From Pterois miles (taxonomy: Eukaryota; Chordata; Actinopteri; Perciformes; Scorpaenidae), in contig CAMQGK010000567.1 in assembly GCA_947000775.1 (NCBI GenBank), positions 1,584,501 to 1,648,500 on the forward strand: DNA of 64,000 bases, in the 5' to 3' direction. Positions 32,816 to 44,600 of the stretch are shown here, piece after piece. The first letter of the stretch is position 1. Each line of letters starts with the position of its first letter. The translations under genes were made by a program, and so were the position numbers. Under the pieces are notes generated by a model that was not told the origin of the DNA, searched no databases, and was given only the letters and a program-made list of their open reading frames with translations.

Positions 32816-34166
32816 AGATATACAGTGGATGTGTTGTGTGAAGGATAATACTGTATATATCACTCAATCATATACAGCATATATCATGATGTCAACATCT
32901 GTAGTGGTCCACAAATAAAATACTCTGTAATGCATGTTAAAAAAAATCTGACATCCGTTCATTCTTGTCACATTATGTCACATTGTGAGCTGAATTATTA
33001 AGAGCAGTATAACAAAACAGTGGAAAGCTGATGCAGCTGCCACACTGTATATGCAGTTGACGTTGCTTTAAAATGACAGCTCCGAGGCAGGGACGTCTCG
33101 CTCTGTTAAATGCCTGTTTCCTCGACTCCTCTCCCCTTTCGTTTCTTCCTCACCTCCTCCGCCCGTGGGAGAGACTACGGCGAGGGAGTCGAGGAAAGGA
33201 ATTGAAGAGGCACAAAATCAGAAATGGGAAAGGCCTAATGTGTCTCTGTCTGTGTGGTAGGAAGTCCCGTCCCCTCCCATCCTGCTGAGGGCTGACTGCT
33301 GAGAGACGGACAATAAAGAGACAACAGCCACAGAATGGGAAGACCCAACCATGTGTGCAGAAAGATGCAGAGACTGACACATTTGGCGACAAGTCTGAAT
33401 TCATATCACTGACAGCTTTTATGGCAACATCCGGCCACTTAGGAGCGGCAGCTGACCGCGAATATGATCTGCTTTTTAGCCAATCAAGGTGTCTAAAATA
33501 ACTCTAGAGAATGTTGAAATGAAGAGACGACACACAGGAAAGGACATATAGTGGTGAGAAAAAGGCAAGAAGGAGCTGTACGGGATGACCGTGCGAGAAA
33601 CTTTTAACATCCCCATCTCCTCCAGCCTTTTTTATCCTCTAGCCTCAGTTTCTCACACGTTCACTCGGTTCCTGGTTCGCGGGAACACAGAAAGAAAATG
33701 AAATGTCAACAAGCACTAGATGACACAAAGGCAATGTAGGGAAAGAAAGCTGAAAATGAACTAAGAAGGATTTATGAGACTGTGAGAGGAGGGTCTCCTG
33801 TAATTATATGTTGGAGGAGCTTTGTCCCGGAGTGGCACTTTTTTTACTGTGGGCGACGACCTTCTCCAGGTAACATGAGATATTCAACTCCCTGTTAGAT
33901 TATTTTACCTTAGAGAGGACATATGTGCATTTTCAGGTTCGTACTTGTATTTTGGGTTTCTACTAGAACATGTTTACATGCTTTAATGTTCAAAAATGTT
34001 ACCCTCTGTGTGACAGAAAGCAACAGGCCAACAAGGATGTTCATTCATTCAGTAAAAACTTCTTCAGTCTCAGGTGTTGTCGAATATAAAACATAGCTGT
34101 TAAAGTATAAAAAATATGAAAACAAAACCTGGTTGTTCAAAGTTAAAGGGGCACCGTTCTTACACA
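32816..34166. other. Putative carhsp1 intron 1 DNA
   Basis: 33117-33260 is GC-richer, with a 13-bp inverted repeat and a possible minus-strand donor (GGAGGAG|GTGAGG). 33905-34015 (GTTTCTACTAGAACATGTTT) resembles a dispersed fish repeat. No coding exon is seen. Confidence 0.4.
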
Positions 34167-35545
34167 TTAAAGGAACAGTGAGTATCATTTTAGAGCTCTA
34201 TGAACAGTTAGGTGGAATACAATTTTCATAGCTATCGTGATATTTGGCTGCTGATGTATTATATGTATTGATTTCAAAGTATTGGGATTCTACATTATGA
34301 TTTACTGCGATTTTTGATAACTTTTTTAGGGCAAAAGTTGAATCATACACTTCTATGGACCTTTACTGTGGAAAATCTATGAATTAACACAGTAAAAATG
34401 CTTGATTTTCAGCAAGGCAGAGATGAATTCAAATATATACTGTATGTATTTATTAAATTTTTTTCCAGCAACCCAAAAATCAAAGCCATTTCCTCCAAAT
34501 TAGTGGTATTATCTTTTTAATTTATAAGTAATGTAATGTTTTATATTTCTGGTGAATGTAATTCAGTCACTCTTACGTCCATAGATTTATTTTGTATATA
34601 TAGTTCCCTTTGTTAACACCTTATTTTGAAAACCAGAAGTAGTCACAAGCGTATACTTCTGCTAACTTTGCTAAGTCCATTGCTAGCTCTCCTGTTAGCT
34701 CCGTTCTCTTTAGACATGTACACATGTGGGTGCTCTACAGATGTAGCGTTGGCGGATTTGACCACGGAGATCGGAGTGCCGGTTTGACGACGTTTCCTGT
34801 CCATGACAGAGTTAGCATGCAGCTATAGCTCTGCTTTGCCCGCAATGGTGTGAAACCCAAAGTGTTTCGATCCTATACTGTATGTTTTGTGCTCACCACT
34901 TTGGATTTAAAACCTGAGGGTGCAGGTTGTATCCACGTGGACCCTCGTCGTTTTCTACTTTCTCGTTTCAGCTTGCGGTAGTTTTACTCCGGTTTCGGTT
35001 TTTGACGGAAACAGAACAGAAATGACACCACGTTACTGAGACTACAACAAGAAAAGTGGTACCTTCCTTCTACCGTCGATTCTGGCATTAAAACAATCGA
35101 TTTCAAAATTGTAAAAAAAGAAACGTGATACATAAGTGAATCGATTTTTTTTTCCACCCCTAGTTTACACTTAGTTTACAGTTTTATCACCTGAAACTAA
35201 GAATCACTGTGTTTTTGTTAGCTTAAAGTGGGCCTTCATATCTACATAGGGAGCGAGTTGTCATCATGGAGTCCACCATGTTGCTCGGTCATATTTCTAC
35301 AGTAGCCCAGAACGGACAAACCAAACACTGGCTCTAGAGACTGCGTTTCATGTTTTTACGTTACCTGAAGGTCACTGTAGTTCTCTGACATGCTTGTGAA
35401 GCTGTGGTAATGTGAGCCAAAGAGTACAAAACTGTGGTACTGCCAGTCGCCGTCTGACATCCGTGGCTCACAAAGTAGTGTTACAGTGAGGATGGCTTCT
35501 GAGTGGCGTTATCACGGTCTTGCACTGAGCAGCTCCTGTTACCGC
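34167..35545 (+). mobile_element. TIR element (AAAGGAACAGTGTGTAAC family), copy B, interrupted
   Basis: The left end ATTAAAGGAACAGTGAGTAT is at 34167. Homology resumes at about 35170 (TATCACCTGAAACTAAGAAT) and runs to ACCGCAGTCTTGGAAA (35540). Between them lies about 0.9 kb of other repeat ending TTTTTTTTTCCACCCCTAG. A Tc1 element replaces the right end. Confidence 0.7.
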
Positions 35546-35884
35546 AGTCTTGGAAACCACGTTATAAATCCTTTGGGATTACTTGGATTTCTGCATAAAT
35601 TGGTCATAAAATGTGTTCTGATCTTCATCTAGGTCACAACAACAGACAAACACAGTCTGCTTAAACTAATACCACACAAAAAATTATGTTTTCATGTTTT
35701 TATTGAACACAACATGTAAACATTCACAGTGCAGGGTGGAAAAAGTATGTGACCCTTTGGATTTAATAACTGGTTGACCCTCCTTTGGCAGCAATAACCT
35801 CAACCAAATGTTTCCTGTAGTTGCAGATCAGACCTGCACAACGGTCAGGAGGAGTTTTGGACCATTCCTCTTTACAAAACAGTT

Positions 35885-36121
35885 TCAGTTCAGCAATATT
35901 CTGGGATGTCTGGTGTGAATCGCTCTCTTAAGGTCATGCCACAGTATCTCAGTGGGGTTGAGGTCAGGACTCTGACTGGTCTGCTCCAGAAGGCCTATTT
36001 TCTTCTGTTGAAGCCGTTCTGTTGTTGATTTACTTCTCTGCTTCGGGTTGTTGTCCTGTTGCATCACCCATCCTCTGTTGAGCTTCAGTTGGTGAACAGA
36101 TGGTCTTAAGTTTTCCTGCAA
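35885..36121 (-). pseudogene. Tc1 transposase C-terminal (DDE) part
   Basis: It contains MQQDNNPKQRSK (second catalytic Asp region) and SQSPDLNPTEILWHDLKRAI (third acid Glu in place). A frameshift or stop separates it from the N-terminal half, and the first Asp region lies in the damaged gap. Confidence 0.88.
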
Positions 36122-36303
36122 AATATCTTGATAAAATTTGAATTCATTTTTCCATCAATGACAGCAATCTGTCCAGACCCTGAGGCAGCAAAGCAGCCTC
36201 AAACCATGATGCCCCTCCATCATATTTCACAGGTCACAACATTCTGTCCACTGAATATTTAGTCAGTAGTGCTGTTGAACATCCAGCTGCTCTTTTGCAA
36301 ACT

Positions 36304-36654
36304 TCAAACATGCAGCAGTGTTTTTTTGGACATCAGTGGCTTCCTCCGTGGTGTCCTCCCATGAACTCCATTCTTCTTTAATGTTTTACTTATTGTAGAT
36401 TTGTTAATAAAAATGTTAGCATGTGCCAGAGATTTCTGTAAGTCTTTAGCTGACCCTCTAGGATTCTTCTTCACCTCACTGAGCGTTCTGTGCTGTGTTC
36501 TTGGGGTCATCTTTACAGGACGACTACGCCTAGAGAGAGTAGTAATAGTGCTGAAGGTTCTCCATTTGTAGACAGTCTGTCTTACTGTGGACACATGAAC
36601 ATCAAGGCTTTTAAAGATAATTTTGTAACCCTTTACCAGCTTTGTGTAACTCAA
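36304..36654 (-). pseudogene. Tc1 transposase N-terminal half
   Basis: The frame contains VSTVRQTVYKWRTFSTITTL, SRRSRPVKMTPRTQHRTLSE and NKSTISKTLKKNGVHGRTPR: paired-like helix-turn-helix, GRPR-like hook and second helix-turn-helix. It ends at a stop before the catalytic core, so the protein would not be made whole. Confidence 0.88.
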
Positions 36655-37040
36655 CTCATGATCGTAGGTCTTCTGAGAGCTCTTTAGTGCAAGGTATGGT
36701 TCACATCAGGCAGGTTTTTTTATAGGGCAGGGCAGCTTTAACCAACACCTCCAATCTCATCACATTGACTGGACTCCAGGTTGGCTGACTCCTGGCTCCA
36801 ATTAGCTCTTGGAGAAGTCACTAACCTAGGGGCTCACATACTTTTTCCACCCTGCACTGTGAATGCTTATATGTTGTGTTCAATAAAAACATGAAAACAC
36901 ATAATTTTTTGTGCTGTATTAGTTTAAGCAGACTGTCTATTGTTGTGACTTAGATGAAGATCAGAACACATTTTCTGACCAATTTATGCAGAAATCCAAG
37001 TAATACCAAAGGGTTCACATACTTTTTCTTGCAACTGTAT

Positions 37041-38149
37041 TTTCACAGTCTCTGCACTCTTTTATCAGTTTGTGGTCTGGGCTTGTTAACAGCTCAAGGC
37101 TGCTTATTGAGGAGTATGCACTGACACAAAGGAGGAGAGAAACTGCTTTAGACACATTATGCAGCCAGTGTTGAGCACTGAGGACAGAAAGCATTAACCT
37201 TAAACACAGACAGCCCATTACACTGAGTTCTCTGTGTGCTTGGAAGTCAATGTGGGTGGGTGTGTGGTTCTGCGTATACAAGGCTAAATGTGATATGTGT
37301 GTGTGCGACAGAAAAAGATGGTCGTGATCCTACAATTTGATGACTCACCCTACGAAGTGCGTCAATGCACTAACTCCCGTGTTTCAATCATGCACACATT
37401 CATGAAGCCTGAATATGTACACTGTGGTCGGTTCACACCCGCAGCCTCCTCCCTGGACTTGTTTACATGAGGAGCACTGGTGTCATGTCCATTTGCATGT
37501 ACCATTCCAAATCCTGGGATCCTACTCTTTCCAAATTTAAATCAAATGGGGGGGGGGGGGGGGGGGGGGGGTGTTACTGTAAGTTTTAGCTACTGTGAAT
37601 GTGATGTGTTGTCAGAGTGGCGTTACTGACTCTTTTCCCCTGAAAGTAGCTGTTACCTGCTCATGAAGTCGCCTGAAGATACCAGATTACATCCCAAGCG
37701 ATACAGGATTTTTGAGGCAGATTGAGTCACCAACTCTGTCGATTTTAAGATTACTGTAGTCTTCTCTAGCAGAAGTTTCTGAAACTGAAAATGTAGTTTT
37801 GTTACTGTTGTAACTTAGAGCCTTGCAACTCGTTCCTGAGGACGGGTCTAATTATTAGTGACTGCTTCAGGCTAATAACCTATTTTAAGGCGTTTCCTGT
37901 CATTGGCACGTCAGCTTTGTTAACATCACTTGTTTGTTTCATGTCAGACTTAACTTTAATCTTGCCCCATTTGAAACAGTGTCATCTACTGCATGGCCAA
38001 ATGTGGTCCAAACCAACAGTTTCCTCGTTTGCCAACAATGCTGCTTCATGTTTAAGGCTGTTGTCCCCAATTACAGTCCCAGAAAACCTATTTTCTCAAT
38101 CAGCTGCTTAGTGAGAGTGATGGGGTCCTATCAATAGACTATATATGGG
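37041..38149. other. Putative carhsp1 intron 1 DNA
   Basis: It holds a 24-G homopolymer (37548-37571). Otherwise unique-looking, with no exon recognised. Confidence 0.4.
37548..37571. repeat. Poly(G) run
   Basis: 24 consecutive G on the plus strand. Such runs are often length-uncertain in assemblies. Confidence 0.95.
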
Positions 38150-38500
38150 ACGGTTGATAAAATTCACGGTTCAGTTCACGGTTTGGGGTCCCGGATTTCG
38201 GTTTGATTCGGTTGGTATGGTACAGGAAGGATGCCAATTTCCAACTTCAATTTGAACAGGGATTTCATTTATTTGGCAAAATAAGTCAATAACTGTTTGT
38301 CTTCACAACAGTAGACTAACATAGAGAACAAAACATTTCTTCATTGTCACATCTTATGCGACAAAAAAAATACACAATCGGCCTCATAACCTATTTCAAA
38401 TGAACCGAACAATATGTACATGACCCAAACCGTGACTAGCAAACCGAACGTTTTTTTTTTTTTTTTTTTTACCCAAACCGTTCCCATCCCAAATAGACTG
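38150..38500. repeat. Dispersed CGGTTCGGTT-type element relic
   Basis: ATTCACGGTTCAGTTCACGG and TTCGGTTTGATTCGGTTGG at one end; AAACCGAACG, T22 and CCCAAACCGTTCCCATCCC at the other, so the ends are roughly inverted (GGTT / AACC). Confidence 0.45.
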
Positions 38501-40264
38501 TATATAAGAAGTGGATGTGGTCACCTATCGGTTTCTGGACTACGGTTTTGAAGCCGTCACCGTGTAGTTTCATTTGGACCCAGAAGTCAAACGAGAGGGT
38601 GGAGCTAAGTTTCAAAGAACGTATCATACCAAGAAGTGAAAGTCAATTCCATCGCAACATCATACACTTCAGACATTTTGAACTGAGAGCGACTACCGGA
38701 CGCCAGTAAAACATCCGCTAAAAAAGTGCCGTACTAAAATAAACAAAATTATTTATATTCTATTGTCATATTTAGTGTCTCTACTGAAATGTCTTGTGTT
38801 GAACAATAAAATATTCTACATACAATGAGCCGTTCAGTCCAGTCCAAAATAGCGGCATCGGCTGTTGTCTATACTCTGTAAGTATAACTAAATTCTGAAT
38901 AATGCATTTTTAGGCAACAAAAATGTTACGATTAACCTTTATGAACTCAAAACACACTGTGAAAGGGTTAAAGGTCTAAGACAAAAACACGGACAACACC
39001 CAGACCGGACAAAGCCATGGTAGCAACCTGTCATCACAATCCCAAGGTAGCCCAACCCTAAAGCATCCCCTGCTTTATGGTCAATTTGACTCTAAATGGG
39101 ACCATAATTTACTAAATGAACATCATGCTGTATTTAAAAAGACTTAAAACTAGCGACTGAGACCATAAACTCATGTTTACAATGTTTACTGAGGTCATAA
39201 ATAAAGTGAGAAGTAGGCTCATTTTCTCATAGACTTCTATACAACGTACTTCAGTGCATCAATCAAAATTAAGCACTCAAAACTAGAACGGCACTCGGAG
39301 AGCGCAGACCTCCGCCAAGGCCGTGAAAATGAATGCATGTATCCGCCCCAGGATTCGGCCAATGATACATAACAGATACACAACCAAACCAAAACCATAA
39401 CCTCCTTGGCGGAGGTAATAAATAATAACTGAGTGTTTTTTATGACCTTTTACCATGAATGTTGCTTATTTAGTCAGCCATATACTGCATAATGTTACTG
39501 GGAGAAAAAAAAAAGTTATCATGGTGTTAACTGTAGGTGTTTGATCTATGTGATCTAAGTCTATGAATGAGGATGAGTCATCTCAGAGATAAAAATCAAT
39601 AGATGCAGTTCATTTGAACAGATGACTTATTCATACGGGTTCTCTCAGTGAAGAGTAGGTGCAGAGTCAAAGCATGGTCTTTGATCAAACTATTGTTCGC
39701 CTCATCTTTTGTTATTAACCTTTGAGTTCATGGAAATTAAACTCCTTTCAGCAGACTTGAAACAAAGCAAAATAATTCCTGTTGGCGGCGCACACAAAAA
39801 GACGAGGACTTCAGCACACTTGAATCCCTTTGGGGTTCAAACCAGCTTTTTGTCTTAAAAATGAAATTCATAATAGCTGTAAATTAACATGTCCTTCTTT
39901 TATGCAGTTTGTATTGTGGAGTATTTTCAAGCTTGCAGATGGAGACCCTCTCTGTACTCTGCTATTAAGACTTACCAGTTGATCAGTTTATTGAATTACT
40001 CCTGACCTTGTTGACACCACCCGTGATTCCATTCACATATCTTCATGCTTATTAAGTACTGCATCAGAAAAGCTGTATGGAAATGGCAAAATTCAATAAA
40101 ACTTATTCAGTTGTGCAAAAAAAGTTTTTATGCTCGCTTGAGGTGTTTTTTGACTTTGTTGAATGAGAGTTGATGTATTAAAATGATTATGGAAACACCC
40201 CTGCCGGATAAATTCTGACGTAACGAACATTTAACTCACATGAATGATCAGCTCGAACTCGATC
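38501..40264. other. Putative carhsp1 intron 1 DNA with repeats
   Basis: 38500-38710 resembles a dispersed family (AGACTGTATATAAGAAGTGG). 39040-39250 is an inverted relative of 23590-23790. 39309-39415 has 12-bp inverted ends, CCTCCGCCAAGG / CCTTGGCGGAGG, typical of a small TIR element. No gene is seen. Confidence 0.5.
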
Positions 40265-40917
40265 TTTAAGAGGCTGTAGCGGACTCAGTTTTAAAGTCAG
40301 AGGGAAGAAACTACAAAACATAAGCAATACATTGGTACCAATAATGTCAGAGTAAAGATACTGTTATCGTATCATGCCATCATCATACCATGTCATACAA
40401 GCTTACCACTAAGGGGGCTGAATAACGCTCAAAACTTAAGCTAAATATTGTTGAGGAAAAACTGTCATGTTCATTTTCAAAGGGGTCCCTTGACCTCTGA
40501 CCTCCAGATATGTGAATGTAAATGGGTTCTCTGGGTCCCCACCAGTCTCCCCTTTACAGACATGCCCACTTTAAGATAATCACAGTCAGTTTGGATCAAG
40601 TCATAGTCAAGTCGGCACACTGACAGCTGTTGTTGCCTGTTGGGCTGCTATTAGCCATGCTATGATTTGAGCATATTTTTTATTTTAAATGCAGAACCTG
40701 TGAGGATTTATGGACAATATTTGTCATTGCTTTGTGTTGTTAGTTGATATCTAATCATAAATATATACATACATTCGCATAGAGCAAGTATAGTTGAGTA
40801 TTAATTAACAAACCTCCCCAGATAAAAAAATGTGACTAATTTGTGATTAATTACGATTAACTATGGACAATAATGGGATTAATCATGATTAGATGTTTTA
40901 ACCAATTGACGGCCCTA
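40265..40917 (-). mobile_element. TAGGGCTGTCAA TIR family, near-complete copy
   Basis: It contains GGACTCAGTTTTAAAGTC, TACCATGTCATACAAGCTTA, CCCTTGACCTCTGACCTCCA, CCCCTTTACAGACATGCCCA and an end AACCAATTGACGGCCCTA. It is the reverse orientation of 30815-31380. Confidence 0.7.
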
Positions 40918-42539
40918 ATATATTTTTACTGTCTTGGCCAATACTAGCTGACATGAAAGAACAACTTCATTAAATCATTACACTAAAATACCTCGCCATT
41001 TTTCTATCGTAGGTCGTCCAAGGCGACTTGTTTTGTTCGCGGTTTGCAACCTCTATTTCTTCTTCTACTCTACTGTTTACTGGCGGATTAAACCTGCGTG
41101 TAAAGCGTAGCCTATACCGCCAATTTCTGATGAAACTACTAGTTTTGTCGCTCCAAACCAGTGCATGGACATGCACCTAATTTTGTATTCGTGTCACCTG
41201 GCATTGACATTCTCGCCCCACCCTCCCTGTCCCTGTTTACCTCACTCTGACGGTTCCACCCTCTCCTCAGGGTGTCACAACCAAACATGATGAGCACCAC
41301 TTCCTGGATACAGCAGGAAAAAGGAAGCAGACACACCAGGCAGCGGAAATGATTTAGCTGCCGAGGGTGCGATTTGGTTGTTTTCGCATAAAGTTTTCTT
41401 AGTATAATGAGAAAAGATATTTGGTCACAATTATGCATCCTGAGAAAGGTATGCAAAAACGTACAGCCAACATACTATACAGATTTAAAGAATCAACATG
41501 AACCTTTTTTCCTCTATCTACACTACCCATATATCATATATCAGAATACATTATGCTATCTAATATGATACGTTTACAAAAGGATTAGACACTTCTGAAG
41601 ACTGAAATATATTAAATAGTATATTTCACTCACTCTGCCATCCCAGCAAAGATTTGCTTCATATACAGTACAGTAGTAGACCTAATAAAGTCCCACACCA
41701 TTTGTTAGCGACCCTGGTTTGTGCAATTCACATCAAAATCAACCCTAGTCCAACCTTGGTCTGACCCACCTCACGACCTGGGTGGCAAAGGAGAGTCGAT
41801 CAATGTGGATTAACCCTTTCATACACACAATCAACCCTGGTTCAACCCTAGGTGAGTCCTCGGTGTGAAAGGGGTATAACCTGAAAATTGCGTCTTCTGT
41901 GTTATTTGACATATACTGTATATCGGCTGGACGGTGACTGGCTGAGAACATCACTGGTTGGTTTTTTTTTGGGCGACGTTTGTCATTATATTTTACAATT
42001 TAATGGTCCAGCATAATGTCCTCATCTAACAAAATAAGGGTTTATTTCAACCAAATCAGAGTTGGTGATTGTTGGAAAGACTTACCAAGACGGTTTTGGT
42101 TAGTTTTACTTTGTTTCTGTCGAGTTTAAACAAAGTGTGTATTACGATGCTCCACCAAACACACATGCAAAGACACACATATGGGCATATTGCCTAATCC
42201 TAGCTTACACTGCTATCTAACCAATCAGTAAATTTCACTGCAGTTAATTTGTTGGAATTACCTTTTTAGTGACCCCATTTCACCATAAAAAGTACTTCTA
42301 CTTCAGTTAATACCACACCAGAAGTCAGCAAAAGATTTTACATATACTGTAGTGGAGCAAGAAATGTGAAAGAACCTTTAAAAATGATTATTTTTAAGAC
42401 CTTTAGCACTCAAAATTGAACATGTCTCATACAGATGATGTTTACGACAAATTAAAATGATTGTAGCTGCAGTACAACTATGTCACAATATCTACATTCA
42501 GACGACAAAACAGAATAGATGTACACTGCCTAAACTTTG
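40918..42539. other. Putative carhsp1 intron 1 DNA
   Basis: 41020-41170 (CTATTTCTTCTTCTACTC, ACTGGCGGATTAAACCTG) looks like a dispersed repeat. 41745-41945 has an imperfect internal palindrome around AACCCTGGTTCAACCC. No gene is seen. Confidence 0.4.
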
Positions 42540-42985
42540 CATTGTGTTGTAAGCTACAGACTGTATATATGCTAAAGATGGACGACATGACAGCTCCCAA
42601 AAAGTGAAGCCGAGACATCTCGATTGCCCTCTTGTGGCTGGCTGCAGGATCATAAATCATAAAAGGTTCATAAATCCCACCTCCTCCATGTTTGCGGATG
42701 GGAAATGAGCCAAAAATTCAAAGTACACGTCAAATAATTTTTTCCCAAAGTCGGTTTCTGTCATTTTAGGTAGTTCTTGTAATGCTGCTGTATGTTCAAG
42801 TGTTCACTGTTCTGATAAGTTTGGTTTTAATTAGATATTTGATGCTATAAAAAGGGGTTGAGACATCATGATTGGCAGCTATTGAGTCTTTCTCGCTGAC
42901 CAGCTATGATGGCAGCTCCCATATCCGGGATATTTTGGTTTCACTTCTGTACACTGGGAGGAAGTGGAGATACGTCCTGCATCTT
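42540..42985 (+). repeat. Dispersed repeat, copy 1
   Basis: It contains TTTCTGTCATTTTAGGTAGT, GATGCTATAAAAAGGGGTTG then AGACATCATGATTG, and ATATTTTGGTTTCACTTC. The reverse complement matches 57415-57965. Confidence 0.65.
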
Positions 42986-43659
42986 TATATAAATGGTTTC
43001 AAGCAAGCATGGATGGCTAATAGCTGGCAATGTTAAACGTCTGGATTCAATCTGTGATAACTGTGAATATGCACTCTGGGGCAGTTTACCTTCATCCGAT
43101 CATAAGAACAAGAATATACTGAGAGAGCGAAAACAGAGAGAAAAGACGACAGAGAGAGATATGGTCCATTCATTTGTTACTCAATAGTACGCCTGTTACA
43201 GCAGCATCAACAACAGAGCTTCCCATCAGGCACTGGACCCAGCTGTCTACTTAAAAATGACAATGGCCCCTTTCTTCTCCTCATTGTGTTGGCCAAAAAC
43301 GAGACAAGATACTATTGCTCCAAAGCACCATTTACTAGTCATTTTAATTGTACCACTTTTAAACTTATGACCAAAAATAACAGATAAACTCACAGCGTCC
43401 ATGTGTCATTTTAACTTATCGCTTTCAAAACTTGCTTTACTGAATTTCAAACTTCCCAAACAAGCCTCCCCATTACATTTTCCTTCAGTGGTGATGGGTT
43501 GTGAAATCACCGCCTTTTCCCCCGTATGGACTCGTGTCAAGTCTGGGCCACGGTGACCTGTTACAGCCTCACTGCACTGATGGGAGTGAAGCACCAAAAC
43601 AACCAGCAACTGTTCCTCAAACACCTCTGAAGCCTCGGACAACGAGTCAAGTGGCAGTT
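42986..43659. other. Putative carhsp1 intron 1 DNA
   Basis: No exon or repeat recognised. Confidence 0.35.
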
Positions 43660-44035
43660 TACATCCATGCCTGTCCAAAATATCATCATCACTCCCATAA
43701 GACATGTGAAACTGTCATGATTAACATGAACTCTTGAGTTATGGCCACATAACATGTTTTATGAGGTCGCAGTGACTCTTGACCACCAAAATCTAATCAG
43801 TTCATTTTTGAGTCCAAGTGGGTGCTAAATTTGAAGAAATTCGCGTTCCTGAGATATAATGGAAATGGGACGGACATAAGGTCACAGTGACCTTGAGCTT
43901 TGAACATTTGGTCCATTCTTGTGAACACGATATGTCAGGACAACCCGGAGGATATTTCTTCTCTCCCGGCGTTCACGAGATACCGCGTTCACAAGAATGG
44001 ACCGAATGACGGAGTATGAAGTATGAAAGGACAAA
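43660..44035. repeat. Dispersed repeat with a 17-bp perfect inverted repeat
   Basis: GGTCCATTCTTGTGAAC (43910-43926) pairs with GTTCACAAGAATGGACC (43987-44003). The surrounding AAGGTCACAGTGACCTTGA is also palindromic. The style is that of a common fish repeat. Confidence 0.6.
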
Positions 44036-44485
44036 AAGGACTGTGGCTGTATTAAATAAAGACAATAAACTCCCAGGTTTCTTATTCCTACTGGCAGTAC
44101 AGCAGCTTCAGGATTTCAGCACATCGTTGACACTGTTGGTTTCGTTATTTTCACCCTCATAACCCTACAATCAAGTTAACATCTGTTGCACACTGTCATG
44201 GAGTGTGTTGCTTTGAATGCCTGAAACAGGCTGGGTTGTGAAACTTTTCTATTTCTGTGGGGGGTTCACACTGTTCGCTGGCTGACTGACTACTTCCTAT
44301 AGTGCCCTAACCCCGGCAAGTGTTACACCACAAACAGTAAAAGCTGTCAGCCAAGTGGGAGGGAGAGTTCACACTGTACCAAACTGCTAAGAGTGAAATT
44401 TTGGACATGAAGGGAAAATAAAAGTAAAAATTTAAAGCGCCACGACGTTACTTTTGCTCAACAATCAGCCACTGTGGCCACAAGT

Positions 44486-44600
44486 GATAATAAGATAAGA
44501 TAAGATGAACCTTTATTAATCCCCGGAGGGAAATTCGAGTGTCATAGCGGCAGCAACAACAGTACAGATGAATACAGTATAAGTAAAAGAGAAGGTGCAA
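44486..44600 (-). mobile_element. Retroposon 3' end
   Basis: (GATAA)n then GATGAACCTTTATTAATCCC then CGGAGGGAAATTCGAGTGTC, followed by AACAACAGTACAGATGAATA. On the minus strand it ends GGGATTAATAAAGGTTCATC, as at 22093 and 55077. Confidence 0.65.

Larger units (their letters stand above)
35568..37040 (-). mobile_element. Tc1-like transposon with long IR/DR inverted repeats, nearly full length
   Basis: TIRs of roughly 200 bp: the left has GGATTACTTGGATTTCTGCA, AGTCTGCTTAAACTAATAC and GTGCAGGGTGGAAAAAGTAT; the right has their complement and ends CTTTTTCTTGCAACTGTA. Each TIR carries two copies of a GTATGTGACCCTTTGG-like direct repeat, the IR/DR layout known from Tc1-like elements of fish. About 30 bases of the left outer end are lost. 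The transposase (minus strand) is broken into two frames. Confidence 0.9.

Noticed and set aside
33300..33320. AATAAA as the end of a plus-strand gene
   Set aside because: No coding exons precede it on the plus strand; single AATAAA motifs are common by chance in this AT-rich DNA.
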